Positions 1 to 11,842 of a stretch of DNA of 64,000 nt are shown here, piece by piece. Source of the DNA: Aquatica leii (Eukaryota; Arthropoda; Insecta; Coleoptera; Lampyridae); contig CM069432.1 of NCBI GenBank assembly GCA_035610365.1, forward strand, positions 82,526,520 through 82,590,519, read 5' to 3'. The notes beneath the pieces are model-generated. The model did not search any database. It was not told the DNA's origin and was given only the letters and a program-made list of their open reading frames with translations. The translations under genes and the position numbers were made by a program. How positions within the stretch are numbered: position 1 is the stretch's first letter; each line of letters begins with the position of its first letter.

Positions 1-423
1 GGATATTATTGTCGTTTTCTGATTAGGAAATATTTTAAACTATTTAAACTGTTAAGAAAAAGTAAAAATAAGATTTTGACTATTATTGAGTAAAAAGTAA
101 TTTAACAATAATGTTATTATTGTAAAATTGTTTGACTTAATTTAAAATCGTTTAAATTTTAGTAACAAAAATAGGAAGTATTTCCCTGTAATTGTAATCC
201 CGATGGTATTGTTAAAAAAATATGAAGACAACGAGTCGATCTTCTGCTTATGTTTTATACTTAAGCGCACATTTCTGCTACTCGAAAAAATGCTGATACA
301 TAGAATTATCTAGTAAAATCGAATACACGCAGACTATACGTTTTCTGCACGTTATTAGACCCGTTCAACGTTGCCGCATGCTGGGCCACACAACGTACCG
401 TTCGTGAAGAACGAGAACGTGTA

Positions 424-431
424 TATAAAAG
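424..431 (+). promoter_or_regulatory. possible TATA box (TATAAAAG)
   Basis: TATAAAAG sits in a locally GC-richer 150-bp stretch (about 340-490) that stands out from the AT-rich background. No recognisable coding sequence follows. It could be the promoter of an unidentified transcript or an LTR relic, or chance in AT-rich DNA. Confidence 0.18.
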
Positions 432-665
432 AGACCTCTGCAGTGGCCTCGTCCGAACTATTCTGTCTATAGTGAATATATTAACGTACCCTTCATGAGC
501 CCAACCTAAAATTCGTATTTACACGTTTCAATGCATTTCATATCATATTTTGACTATATACACATGGATACGTTGTTGAGCCCGAAAGTGGGCTCAATAA
601 CGAATTTTCGGGCTCGAGAGCGTAGTGTTTGTATATTCTACGGGCTCACCAACTACCGGTTTATA

Positions 666-669
<4 letters not shown>

Positions 670-719
<50 letters not shown>
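670..719. repeat. (TA)n microsatellite, about 25 units
   Basis: Uninterrupted alternating TA dinucleotides. Shorter TA runs occur near 5036-5049, 9813-9852, 36000-36021 and 37340-37370. Confidence 0.97.
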
Positions 720-723
<4 letters not shown>

Positions 724-3589
724 AAAATTGTCATCGTGGCACCATAATTGGGTATTCATTGTTATTGTGGCACCCAAAAATACAAAGAGGCACCCAAGTT
801 TGGGAGCCACAGTACTTTTACATTAAAAATTTTTCTAGAGCTTATCAACACTTTTTAAGCTCGTACGCAAAAAATTGCTTGGGAGCCATTTTGTCAATTG
901 GTGGTCAGATTTATACAGTTTGGTTCATTCATAATAAGACAGAGGGCGTTGTACGATATACACGTGTATATAATTTTGACGTATTGACTATATGGCACCC
1001 CGATAATTGTTGTAGATTGCGGCACCATTTTTAGCGGCAACATTGTTGAACAGTGCAATATCGTAACAAAGTAAATGTACTAAAATATAACTTGCGTAAC
1101 TCATTTTGATTTAATAAAAACTTGATAATGCTTTTTGATGTCAGTTATGTTTTTGTTTAATTATTTAACTTAAAACACTATACTGTTTGATATTTATTAA
1201 CAAAATAATCAATTAAAATATTTTAGATAGTTTTTATATTGTATGTATCAAAATTATTTCAAAATTTAAAAAATATAATTTTACAAAGATTAATTAATAT
1301 TAAATGTTCAATATTTGTTTTAATTAGTTTTTCATAAGCAATAATTTATGCTTATTTTAGCGTAGGAACTTTAACTTGTATATTATTTTCTATTTTAAGT
1401 TTCTTGTATTTGAATATTAAATATATTAGAACAAAAACTTATTAAACAAAAAATAAACTATTTTTTGTTGTTTAAAGTGTTATAAAGCGTTAAGAAGAGT
1501 ATTTTTTAAGTAAGTTTAAAGTAGTAAGTAATTGTTTTACTAGTCATTTTGTTAGCTATTTTATAAAATTTTTACTGCACTTAAAAACAACCCTAAATCA
1601 TAGTACTATCATTTCCATATTTTATAGTTTTTATTTTTTTTCCAATATTTTTTATTAGTTGTTGATAAACTGAAATGTACGACGTTTGCTTTCAAAAACT
1701 TTAAATTGTGATTCATCCGTTCAAACAACTGTTTTTTTGCTTCTAATTTGTATTTTCTGAAGATTGAGTCTAATTGAGTTTTTTTCTGTTTCTGCAGCAT
1801 ACATAAACGTCGCGTCGTTTACTACTTACTTTCTATAACTTAAACTGTTGTTACGGTAACTGTGGTGCTGTTGCATATGATTAAATAAATTAAAAAATAA
1901 ATAAAAGATCGTAATATTTAGTACTATAAAAAATTGTCTTTTGAAATGTGTCATCTCATTAAATTTATTTTGAGGTTTAATAGTTATTTTCACTTAGTTT
2001 ATAGTCGAAATTGTTTAGTTTTTTCTCTGTTCTTTTCATCTTAAACACAGGTTTTTTTGTTTTTTTAAGAACCTAGCCAAATTCATAACAATGTCCCTAG
2101 AACTAGACACTAGCTTAAGTACTTCCAGGTTTTAGAATTCCAATTCTTTCTTGAAACATCCACTTTTTAATCTTGTTTGCTAATTGTTTCACTGTTATAA
2201 TATTTTTTAGTTGAATGGATATCTGATTAAACATGCGAGGTTCTATAAATTGTATTGATTTCTGACCCATTTTCTTATTTGGTTTTTGTTATACGGTTTT
2301 CCTTTGCTTTATCATGATTGTGATTTATCTTTTTTGTTGTTTTTTGTTATTAAATTGGTATATAAGTGTTGTAAACAAAAAATGTTATTTTTTGAAGATT
2401 TTTGAAATTTAACATTTTTTTTCAATGTAAAAAATAACTTTAAATTTAACAATCAAAATTATATTTTTATTATAAAATGATACTACCATATTGGAAAACC
2501 TAACCAAATGTATATTATTTACAGTTACATTTGACTTTTCTTGCGCATTCTATAGATTTTTAATGTAAATGAACAAAGATTTTTTATTAAATACTAAAAT
2601 AGAAAACATCAGAGACAAGTTGTAGAATTTTAGAAATTGACAGCCGCATCCTAAAAAGTAGTTACTTCTTTAAAGTTGCTAGACGTAAACATTGTCCACA
2701 AAGAAAATTTGCTACATTATTGATAAATGTAAATACAAATTTAATATTAAAAAAATGTATTTTTAGTTTTGTATTTTTAAACTTTCTGACTTTTACCTTT
2801 ACTTTTTTCAGTATTTACCTTGATCCTTTCTGGTAATTTTGTACGTACAAAACATTAGAAAACAAAACGAACACTACATCTAACGTTTCTTATGACGAAG
2901 AATTGATGAAGATTTATATTAAACCTACAATTTTAAAATTATAATTATTTTAATAAAGTACTTAGCAGATACCCATTGATGAGTATAAAAATCAATACAC
3001 CATAATCTGCCCTTCTAAAAAGTATTAACCGAAAATTACAGTTTTAAGAAACTCAAAACACAGGATTATTTATTAACAGATCAAAAACTTTACTACTAAA
3101 TTTCGTAATTAATTATATTCATGCTTTTGTATTTTTAATTTTTTTTTAAGATTTGAAGTGAAACTTGACATTAACAGATAAACCCCCTAGCTCCAGCAAA
3201 CCCTAACTCAGAAACTAGTGCCCTAACTCAAGAATTTAAATATGGAAAATAGGTCGAGCCACCTCTAATTTGAAGCGTCTTTCAAGTTTCTATGCGACAG
3301 TAAAAAGAAACTAAAATTTACGCAACGGAACCAGGGTCTCTGGAAAAATTTCGTCGACGCAATATTGAAGAATGCCGCTAAATTACGCCATAGATCTTCC
3401 AAAATGTAAGGAAACGTTTAGAGCAGAATTTGTATTATTGTATGGAAGCTGGTGGCGCACAATTTGAGCATTTGTTGAACTAATAAAAATTTCTTCTGAC
3501 GTTGAATTTTGATGTTTTAAGTTATTCTACAGTTTTAAAATTTTTATAAATTTAAAAACAATCATGCACACACGTAGAGAATCAAGAGA

Positions 3590-4790
3590 CCATTACAATC
3601 AGGGTTACTCGACCACCTTACTATAATTTTTGTTTTTGTTGGGGGTTATTGGGGCTAGAAGGTTGACCTGACAAAATCAAATTTGACGCCAAAATGTGTC
3701 GTTCAAAAAGTCAAAAGTGGCGTGTTTTAAAATTTTTTTTAACAACACCCCCACTTTACGTAATCTAGAGAAAAAAATTAATAAAACTACTTTTGGCCTT
3801 GCTGTCGTATAGAGAATTAAAAGACCTTTTAAATGACAGGTCGTTTGACGCCCTTCTCTTGAGTTAGGGGTTGCTAGATCTAGAGGGATGATGTGTCAAT
3901 GTCAAGTTTGATATTTAAAGTTGTCTCCTAAAAATCAAGAATCGACCTGTCTGAGTGTTTTTTAATAACTTAGTCTCCCCACCTTAGTTAATCTAGAGGG
4001 TTGTTTTTAATAGAGACGAAAAAACATTGGAAAAAACTATTTTCAGCTATGCTGTTGCATAGAGAATTAAAAGACGCTTTAAACGAGGGGTCATTCGACC
4101 TCCTTCCCCTATTCAAATTCTTGAGTTAAGGGTTGCTGGAGCTAGGGGGTTGATGTGTCAATGTCAAGTTTGAAATTTAAAGTTGTCTTTTAAAAATCAA
4201 GAATTGATCTGCCCGAGCGTTTTTTTAAGAACCTAGTCTCCCCACCTTAGTTAATCTAAAGGGTTGTTTTTAAAGAAGACGAAAAAGAATTGGATAAATC
4301 TATTTTTGGCCATGCTGTCGCATAGAGAATTTAAAGACGCTTTAAGTGCAGAGTCATTCGAGTTCCTTTCCTTATTTAAATTTTTGAGTTAGGGGTTGTT
4401 GAAGCTACGGGGTTTGATGTGTCAATGTCAAGTTTAATATCTCAAGTTATTTACTAAAAATCAAGAATCGACCTGTCAAAGCGTTTGTTAAAAAACTAGT
4501 CTCCCCTACTTTACTTAATCTAGAGGGTTGTTGTTCATAGGAACACAAAAAAATTCATCAAAACCACTTTCTGCCATGCTGTCCTCATAGAGAATTGCAG
4601 GTGGTTTTAAATGAAGGTTCGATCAACCCCCTTTCCTTATTTAAATTCTTAAGTTAGGGGTTGCTGGGTTCAGAGGGTTGATGTGTCAATATCAAGTTTG
4701 ACACTTAAAGTTGTGTCCCAAAAGTGTCCTAAAGCAGACATGTTTTTCAAACACCCACTCTATATAAGTAGCATGATAGAAGTGAAATAT
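3590..4790. repeat. tandem repeat, period about 263 bp, about 4.5 units
   Basis: The anchor (G/A)AGTTA(G/A)GGGTTG recurs at 3861, 4123, 4386 and 4651, so the spacings are 262, 263 and 265 bp. Each unit also carries GATGTGTCAAT(G/A)TCAAG, TAATCTA(G/A)AGGGTTG and GCATAGAGAATT in the same order. A more diverged first unit begins near 3600. Units differ by substitutions and short indels, so this is an old satellite-like array. No reading frame spans it. Confidence 0.9.
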
Positions 4791-5698
4791 AATCATATAC
4801 ATACAGTTTAATTAAAAACGAAATATTTACTAACTGGCACCTTTACTATTTAATTTATATGACAACAATGTTGGGTGTCATTTACTATTTTAAACATGTA
4901 TTTTTATACAAATGGGTGCCATTTGCATCATACACGTCGATATGCCACAATGACATATATTATCAAAGAATTTATACACCCGGGTGTCTTTTATGCAATA
5001 GGAATGGTGGGTGCCACATAATTCAACACTTACGTATATATATATATATGCATTTGTATCCTCTTCGTCTCCGCATATCTTTAGGACGCCCATCCATCCG
5101 GTAGAACAAATTATGTTACACAAGTTTTTTCCGTATTTAAGGGGTCAGGTGTTACACCATTTTACAGGCAAAGGTAGAGGGGTAATGATATCACATGTTT
5201 TTTTCATACAAAATACAAATCTGTATTTAGTACTACCCTATCTCCATATGGGATTACGACGCTTTCGCCTCCTTATATATATAATTGTAAAATGCTACGG
5301 TTGAGTTCACCTCCAGCGGCGCTGCCAAAGTTTAAAAATATTTTCAACGCATTTGACAAAACAGCTTATGCACGCTGTGATAATACAGCATCATATTTTG
5401 TACTTGTGATTTAGTTTTTACAGTGGTACAACTTAATTTTTAATTATTGTGTGCAGACAGTGTATTAACATTGTTTTTGAGTATTGTGCAGTTAAAGCAG
5501 ACTGCTGCAATAAATACTTGTTCGCAGTAAGTAAAAGTTGGTTTTATTACAAAATAGATGTATTGGCGTATTGCTGAGAACTCAAAATATTCTAATAACT
5601 GCTTAGGTACGTCTTTTCAATTACTGTCAATTCTTGACAACGTTTAAATGTTTTATCGCCAAATTAATTTTTTATTTTGTATTATTTTTATGATTATA

Positions 5699-5970
5699 GC
5701 TTGCATCTTCAGAGTGGTAAATGTCACTGAAAGAAAATGTGTAGCCAAGATTTGCTGAGTCTTAAACCGTCTTCTCGGTTCATATTACATGGATGTTTTT
5801 CTATTTCCACAGCTTCGCAGATTAGTCTGGGAAAGTAGAAAGGAGTTCTAGCTAACACTTTAGTTTAATCAAAGTTCAGCGTGTGTCCTTGGTTTCACAT
5901 GTGTTCTGCCACTGCTGATTTAGTAACTCTGCGGTGTTTGCAGTCAGCTATATGTTCTTTTACTTTACAT
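5699..5970 (-). repeat. inverted, internally deleted copy of the Penelope 3' region
   Basis: Read on the minus strand this matches the endonuclease region (about 6745-6975) and then jumps straight to the 3' repeat (7120-7161). The intervening roughly 145 bases present in the plus-strand copy are missing here. It ends about 20 bp before the surviving reverse transcriptase, so this junction is where the second copy was truncated. Confidence 0.8.
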
Positions 5971-5987
5971 AAATTTCAGTTATAAAC

Positions 5988-6268
5988 CAACGTGTTCAAA
6001 CAAGTAGAAGGAGCGGCCTTGCGTTCACCGCTCTCTCCAGTTATAGCCAATTTACATGGAATATTTTGTAACTGATATTATGAAAAATGTTGAGTTAAAA
6101 CCAAAAACTTGGTTTAGATATGTTGATGATACGTTTGTTGTATGTCCTCATAGCAAAGATAAACTAAATCAGTTCTTTCAACATCTAAACTCTGCACATA
6201 ACAGCATTAAATTTATTATGGATTTAGAACACAACAACAGCCTAATCTTTCTTGATGTACTGGTGTGA
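5988..6268 (+). pseudogene. Penelope reverse transcriptase fragment
   Basis: The frame shows an RT block with SPLSPVIANLYME (motif B-like), then the catalytic motif FRYVDDTFVV about 30 residues on, and a downstream SLIFLDVLV block (palm/thumb boundary motif of Penelope RTs). A TGA at 6266-6268 ends the frame, and later coding pieces are in broken frames. The RT fingers region is missing because the element is joined to an inverted copy just upstream. Family membership is judged from YVDD plus the FLDVLV block plus the GIY-YIG domain downstream. Confidence 0.8.
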
Positions 6269-6679
6269 AGGTAAAATAACGGAAAATTGGGGCATTCAGT
6301 TTATAGAAAGAAAACGCACAATAATAGATACTTAAACGCAGAGACTCTGTTTTGCATACTTTAGCCAAAAGAGCTATACGTGTATCAGATAATGAAAATC
6401 TACAAAAAGAAAAAGTAACACTGTTGGAATCCCTAGAACAAAATGAATACGGGTTTAAAGATATCCAAAACGCATGGAAAAGAGCGCAATAAATCTAAAA
6501 GTCAAAAAAGACTTATCACCTCCTACTAGCACCGCTTATTTACCTTACTGTATGGGTTCAACAGGCAAAATAAACAGGGTGCTAAAGAAATATAATATTA
6601 AAAGTGTTTTACGACTAAGGATACCCTGAACACCTGGTTTACATTTCCTAAAGACAAACAAGGGGCTCTAAAACATGCC

Positions 6680-7072
6680 GGAGTTTACAAAATTCCTTGT
6701 TTCTGTGGATCAAGTTTTATAGGATAAACGGGACGCTCTATTGAAGTTAGAGTAAAAGAACATATGGCTGACTGCAAACACCGCAGAGTTACTAAATCAG
6801 CAGTTGCAGAACACGTAAGGAACCAAGGACACACGCTGAACTTCGACCAAACTAAAGTGTTGGCTAGAACTCTTTTCTACCTTTCCAGACTAATACGCGA
6901 AGTCGTCGAAATAGTAAAACATCCATGTAATATGAATCCAGAAGACGGTTTAAGACTAAGCAAATCTTGGCTACCAGTATTATATCATCTAAAACAAAGA
7001 TCAACCTTCTTGGAAAGGACACAAACACTTACTTCAAGTAATAACGTCAGTCAAGCGGTAACGGAAAGATAA
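6680..7072 (+). pseudogene. Penelope GIY-YIG endonuclease, one in-frame stop
   Basis: The frame contains a GVYKIPCFCGSSFIG block followed by TGRSIEVRVKEH, with later conserved AVAEHVRNQGH residues, matching the C-terminal GIY-YIG nuclease of Penelope-like elements, which nicks the target before reverse transcription. A TAA at 6725-6727 lies between the two halves of the nuclease core, where a Glu or Lys codon would be expected. After this codon the frame stays open to 7072. Expression as an active nuclease is therefore unlikely. Confidence 0.8.
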
Positions 7073-7148
7073 GATCCGTTAATCACGCTAATCGCTATTG
7101 GTGTAAATATTGTCATTTACACTTTTTCTTTCAGTGACATTTACTACT

Positions 7149-7187
7149 CTGAAGATGCAAGCTGCAATGTCTTGCGAAACGTCAGTT
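7149..7187 (+). ncRNA. hammerhead-ribozyme-like motif in Penelope 3' repeat
   Basis: CTGAAGA (consensus CUGANGA) at 7149-7155 is followed by TGCAAG, a loop, CTTGC (complementary, stem II) and GAAA at 7176-7179. The next bases AC-GTCA-GT can form a two-pair stem III ending in a UU cleavage position at 7186-7187. Penelope-like elements are known to carry minimal type I hammerheads with very short stem III. Stem I pairing was not established, so activity is uncertain. Confidence 0.5.
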
Positions 7188-7190
7188 TGT

Positions 7191-9811
7191 TTGGGTTCAC
7201 GAACGACAATACTGCAAAGGCCAAGTTCTACTTCTTGTTTTCGCTGTCAAAAAGAGCCTAGGACCAAGCCTAAGTCTGGGTGTTTAACTACGACGCAGTC
7301 TAAGCCGAAAGTCGCTTATAATCATAACAACCGCTAAAGCTTAAGATTTTTTGTTTAAGTGCAAAAATACTTCTAAAATTGGCGATCAAAGTAATCAGCG
7401 AAAGCAAAATTCTCAAAAAATTTGAAAAAGCTGAAGTTACGTACTTAATACTTAATAATAATGTGTTTGACTATTTGTTTTCTTTTTTTATTCTCTCTAC
7501 TCTCTACCGGCTATGAATCGTTAGATCCGTTTTACTGCAGCCACAACTCCGATGAAGATCCGACCTTTCATTCAGAAAAGCTGCGCTTAAAACTAACTTT
7601 AGTGAATAATCTACTGTTAAAATTTTTTTCTTTAAAAGCAAACAATGTTGCAGATAAAATAGCCCTTTCTAAGTGGATAGACCAACCAATTAAGCATTAT
7701 TACTAAAGAACGGAAAAGTGCATTTTAAATTTTTTCTTGTTTTTTGGACAAAGTGCATTGTTGTAAAATTACTACTCCAAGCTAAAAACACATTCCTCAT
7801 ACCTAAAAAGAGAATTAAGGTAGTTCTCTCACGTCGCTCATTTAGTTTATAGCTTTGTTCTCACGGTTTGTAAAAATTTCCAATATTTTTTCTCTTATAG
7901 TAGCTAATGCTAAAACAAGTCTAGTGTCGTTTTTTTTAATTTTTTTAAAATTAAAGCTTGATTAATTGGCCAAAACATAACTAACATTATCTGTGTCGTG
8001 CAGCAGTTATTTTTTATTTTTTTTTAAAGTTGTAGTTAAAAAAATGTAAATTTATAGCAAAGTAAAATTCATAATATGGTTTGTTTTTAACTATAAATAT
8101 TGGAAAATAGATTTAAAAAATTATTTTTTACTACCTACAAATTTGGTAACGACAGAGTGGTAAATCCCTACCGCATTGCTGTTTACATTTAAAATCACGC
8201 TATCAGCATTTTGATGTCGTCCACTACTGGCTTCATAAGTAGATGCTTTTTTAGACTTATAACTCTTTGTTTCCGCCAAATGTACAAGAATTTATAGACT
8301 TGTTACTTGAATTAAGAAGTGAAATGATGCCGCAAAAAACAAATATTTGTTTATTTGCAACTCTGATGCAGTTAGTAAAAATCAAAGTGCCCAATTTGCC
8401 AAATTCATGGGTCACACAGTAAAAACTTACCATAAATTTTACGAAATAAGTTAAAAAGCGTACTAAACGGTTAAGGTTGCAACATTGTTAACGTTATTTG
8501 ACAAAGGGGACCAAATTGAATCCATAAAGAAGGCATTAACTGTCATTAATATTAATTCTGATGAAGAGGGCATGCTACCGAACTCACCACTGGCACCCGT
8601 ACAAAAAAACAAACCTTCGACTACAAAAGACTGTGCAGGAGAAAAAAGTTGCAAAAATAGAAAAGAAGCAGAATAGTTAGAAGAACAGAGATACAGAAAA
8701 AATTGGTGTCGTCACTTTAAACAGCATACTAAAAAGAAGTAAGCTCTAAAAATGCTTGGGTGTATGAGCCTATAAACCAACAGAAAGTGAAGACTTTTGT
8801 TTATAATATATACACAACAGCAGAAAAATAAAAATACGTAGTCATTTTGACATAATGTCATTATTTGTATTGTATTGTTTTCATTTTATTACTTTTATAA
8901 TCTTTGTTAAATAAACTTTATAACTGCGTGTTATTTATTTAATTGTAACTAAACAGCTACCTATAAACAAAAATTTTTTTTTATAATAACATTTCTACAA
9001 AATATAATGAATTTAAATATAAGATCAGAGGCTTCCATGGCCGAAGTAAAGTGAAAACGTTTTTTTGGGTTTAAACCGTTTTAAAGTAGAAACCGAAGTT
9101 GCCAACGTTTCGTTCAAAGTCCAAAACAGTGTCCCAGATCTAACAATTAATTAATATTATTTATTTTTGCATAAAGATTTTATTCTGTAGATAATGGCAT
9201 TTTTTCATTTAAACTTTTTTATTTTTTTCTAGGTGTCACAGTAAAATTTTTCGTAAAATTAAATGGTTTATCCTCTTGTAAATTTGATCTGGAGATATAC
9301 TGTATATATGTATAATGACTTGTTTTATAATAGTTCATATCAATATCATACTTACCTTACTAATCTGTAATATAAGCAAATTAAACAAAAATTGACTGGA
9401 AGAAAATACGAGGTGTGTAGGTACGACTAAATCCAGAAAAGTAATGATATCCATATACGTCATGTACATATATCTTTGTATCGTTTTTGCCTCTAGCGTT
9501 GTTGCCAATATGATGAGGCAAATACGTACTATTAGCATAAGGAGGTGGTTTGGAACTAAACACATCATGAATATAAAACAGCAGCGCCCCTAGTGAATAA
9601 GTAGTAGAACTATATTGTATTTTTGTATGGATATTTAGATCGTTTTCACCTCCGGCAAAAAAATCGTCAAACGATAGAGAGTGTCTCAAGAAACATAATA
9701 CAGATGAAAAATAGGAAAAACGTCTTCGGCTCCGAAAACGGAGGCAAACACGTAAAAACGGAGGCGAAATCGATCTTTTCATATAGCATTCGAAGGTGTA
9801 TGAGTACTAAA

Positions 9812-9855
<44 letters not shown>

Positions 9856-10722
9856 AGTTAATATAAACAATGGAATATTTAATAAATCGCAAAGTTGCAC
9901 AAAAATAATATTTCTTAGGTCGGTTTATCAGTCATTTATTTATTAGTAATTAACTAGTTTGATCATTATGAAGGAAACTTTTTTCTCAGTGTACGGTTAA
10001 ACCTGTGGTTAAACCAAAAGCTGAATAAAATATCCGTAGGGTCAAAGAAACGCAATCACTAGTTATATATGGGTGTAACTGTAACACATAATCTCTTAAT
10101 GAGGGGTACAGCTGTAATGATTTGGAGCATATTTCTATTATAAACAATAAACATAGTCTCTTTCTGATAGTTTTTGAGAATATCTGATGTCAATTTTTAA
10201 ATACGTCCCTGGTTGAACCCGAATACAAGTAGCGTGTGACACAGGTCAACATACTTTAATAGTAAACAGCACGTACCAACCGTATCTGAAAGTAATAATG
10301 GTTGTTTTGCTAACGGTACAGGTTTTATTGCACTCGCACAAAATAAGTTGATGCAGCGGATGCAGTAATATTTACGATTTCTTGTTCTGTCCATTCTGTC
10401 TTTGTTTGTCTGTAAAGTTGTACCCTCGTTTGTTTGTTTAATTTTTTATTATACGTTAGTTTTCTTTAACTTACTAGTTTTAGTTAGATTGTGGAGTGCA
10501 TAGAGAAACAAAGGTAGAGTGGTAGATAAGTTTTCGCGATTTTAAATTCATAAGTGCGTTCGTTTTAGAGATTAGTAATTAATTGATTTTATATTTTCTA
10601 TTTACGGATAGGTATTTTTGTAGTTATTTAGTGTTTAGTTTTTTAGTCAAGTAGGTACTATTTCGTGTTATTTATTCAATTGCATAGATTAGTTTCATAG
10701 TTTTGCTTATTAACTTTTTGCG
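7191..10722. other. AT-rich intergenic sequence
   Basis: Short reading frames near 7461-7706 and 8485-8676 have no recognisable domain and no clear splice context. I do not support them as genes. A TA microsatellite lies at 9813-9852, flanked by repeated CGGAGGC(A/G)AA motifs. Nothing else was identified. Confidence 0.45.
9813..9852. repeat. (AT)n microsatellite
   Basis: About 20 uninterrupted AT dinucleotides. The open frames across it simply translate as Ile-Tyr repeats. Confidence 0.95.
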
Positions 10723-11842
10723 ATGTTTTCTAATGTGGAATATTGTGATATGGTACTCCTTTACGGTGAAAGTCGGGGCAGCACTGCTCGTACGCGAGAG
10801 TTATACTGCGAAAGATTTCCGAACAGACGTCAACCGTCCTTGAGAACTATTTCTACTTGTGTTCAGAGACTTTGCGAAACTGGAACTCTTGCACCAACAT
10901 ATGAGGGTCGTGGTAACCAACAGCAAAGACCTATGTTCGAAGAGCAGGTAAAATAATTGTAACCAGTATTTCAGCAAAAAATGTAATTGATTATTATCGC
11001 TTTAGATCATGGAGTTAGTGGAACGCCACCCCACACGTAGCTAACGCGATATCGCCCGTGAAGTTAACGTTTCTCATATGACTGTACATCGCATTCTGCA
11101 GTCGAACAGATTGCATCCATATCCTGTACAGAGGGTGCAGCAGTTAAGTCCAACTGATTTTATTGTCCGGCGCAAATTTTGCGAATGGTTCCATATGCAG
11201 GAAGCAGAAGACCCTACGTTTAGTGAAAGAATCATGTTCACCGTTGAGTGTTGCTTTACGAGAGATGGTATTTTAAATTACCACAACACTCACGATTGGG
11301 AAGTGAATAATCCTCACATTGTTCAACAAAAGGAATTTCAAGTTCAATTTTTCATCAATGCGTGGGCTGGAATACTGGGAAACACGCTACTTGGGCCGTT
11401 TGTGGTTCCTCCGCGTATGAACGGAAATCTTTACCTCCGATTTCTTCGAGAGACGATTCCGGAGGTATTAGAAGATAGGGATTTAGCTGCCCGACGCCGA
11501 ATGTGGTTCATGCATGACAGCGCACTACCTCATGTAACTATTGAGGTTCGTAATTATTTAAATTTGCTTTTTCCATGTCGATGGTTGGGCAGACATGGAC
11601 CGGTAGTGTGGCCTTCGCGTAGTCCAGATCTGAATCCCTTAGATTTCTTTTTCTGGGGATTTATGAAAAACATCGTCTATGCGACTTTAACAGACACCAG
11701 AGAAGAGCTGCAACAGCGAATTATGGACGCTGTTAATGAAATTCGCAATGGTCAGCATCTGTATTGCGTGCAAGATAGTTTACGAAGACGGACACGTGCG
11801 TGTTTACAGATGAATGGTGATCATTTTGAACATCTACTATGA
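10723..11842 (+). pseudogene. Tc1/mariner-related (Tc3-like, DUF4817-type) transposase, inactivated
   Basis: Exon-like block 10723-10947 encodes an N-terminal helix-turn-helix region (residues such as RFPNRRQPS, common in insect DUF4817 transposases). GTAAAA at 10948 and TTTTAG-like TTTAG ending at 11005 bound a plausible 58-bp phase-0 intron. Block 11006-11842 continues with a second HTH (REVNVSHMTVHRIL) and the DDE core: FMHDSALPHV holds the second Asp and SPDLNPLDFFFWG holds the third acidic position. Two lesions are visible: TAA at 11042-11044, and Val where the first catalytic Asp is expected (FTVECCFTRDG). Terminal repeats were not found. The copy is dead but fairly complete. Confidence 0.82.

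Larger units (their letters stand above)
1..3589. other. AT-rich intergenic sequence, no supported gene
   Basis: No conserved coding region was recognised on either strand. The reading frames present are short and biased to AT codons. The only items noted are a possible TATA box at 424-431 and a TA microsatellite at 670-719. Around 570-630 the text GAGCCCGAAA/GGGCTC recurs in inverted form, giving small local hairpins. Confidence 0.5.
5699..7190 (+). mobile_element. Penelope-like retroelement with inverted 5' partial copy, decayed
   Basis: The plus strand encodes a partial reverse transcriptase (5988-6268) and then a GIY-YIG endonuclease (about 6680-6980), the domain order of Penelope-like elements. 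The first 270 bases (5699-5970) are the reverse complement of the element's own 3' part (6745-6975 joined to 7120-7161), so the element begins with an inverted truncated copy of itself, a known Penelope arrangement. A hammerhead-like motif lies in the 3' repeat. The N-terminal half of the protein is absent and stops interrupt the rest, so this copy is inactive. Confidence 0.85.

Noticed and set aside
531..1034. 167-codon plus-strand frame
   Set aside because: It runs through the TA microsatellite (Tyr-Ile repeats) and has no domain similarity or coding bias.
9381..9900. Overlapping frames of 77-133 codons on both strands
   Set aside because: They overlap each other and an AT microsatellite; no conserved motif.
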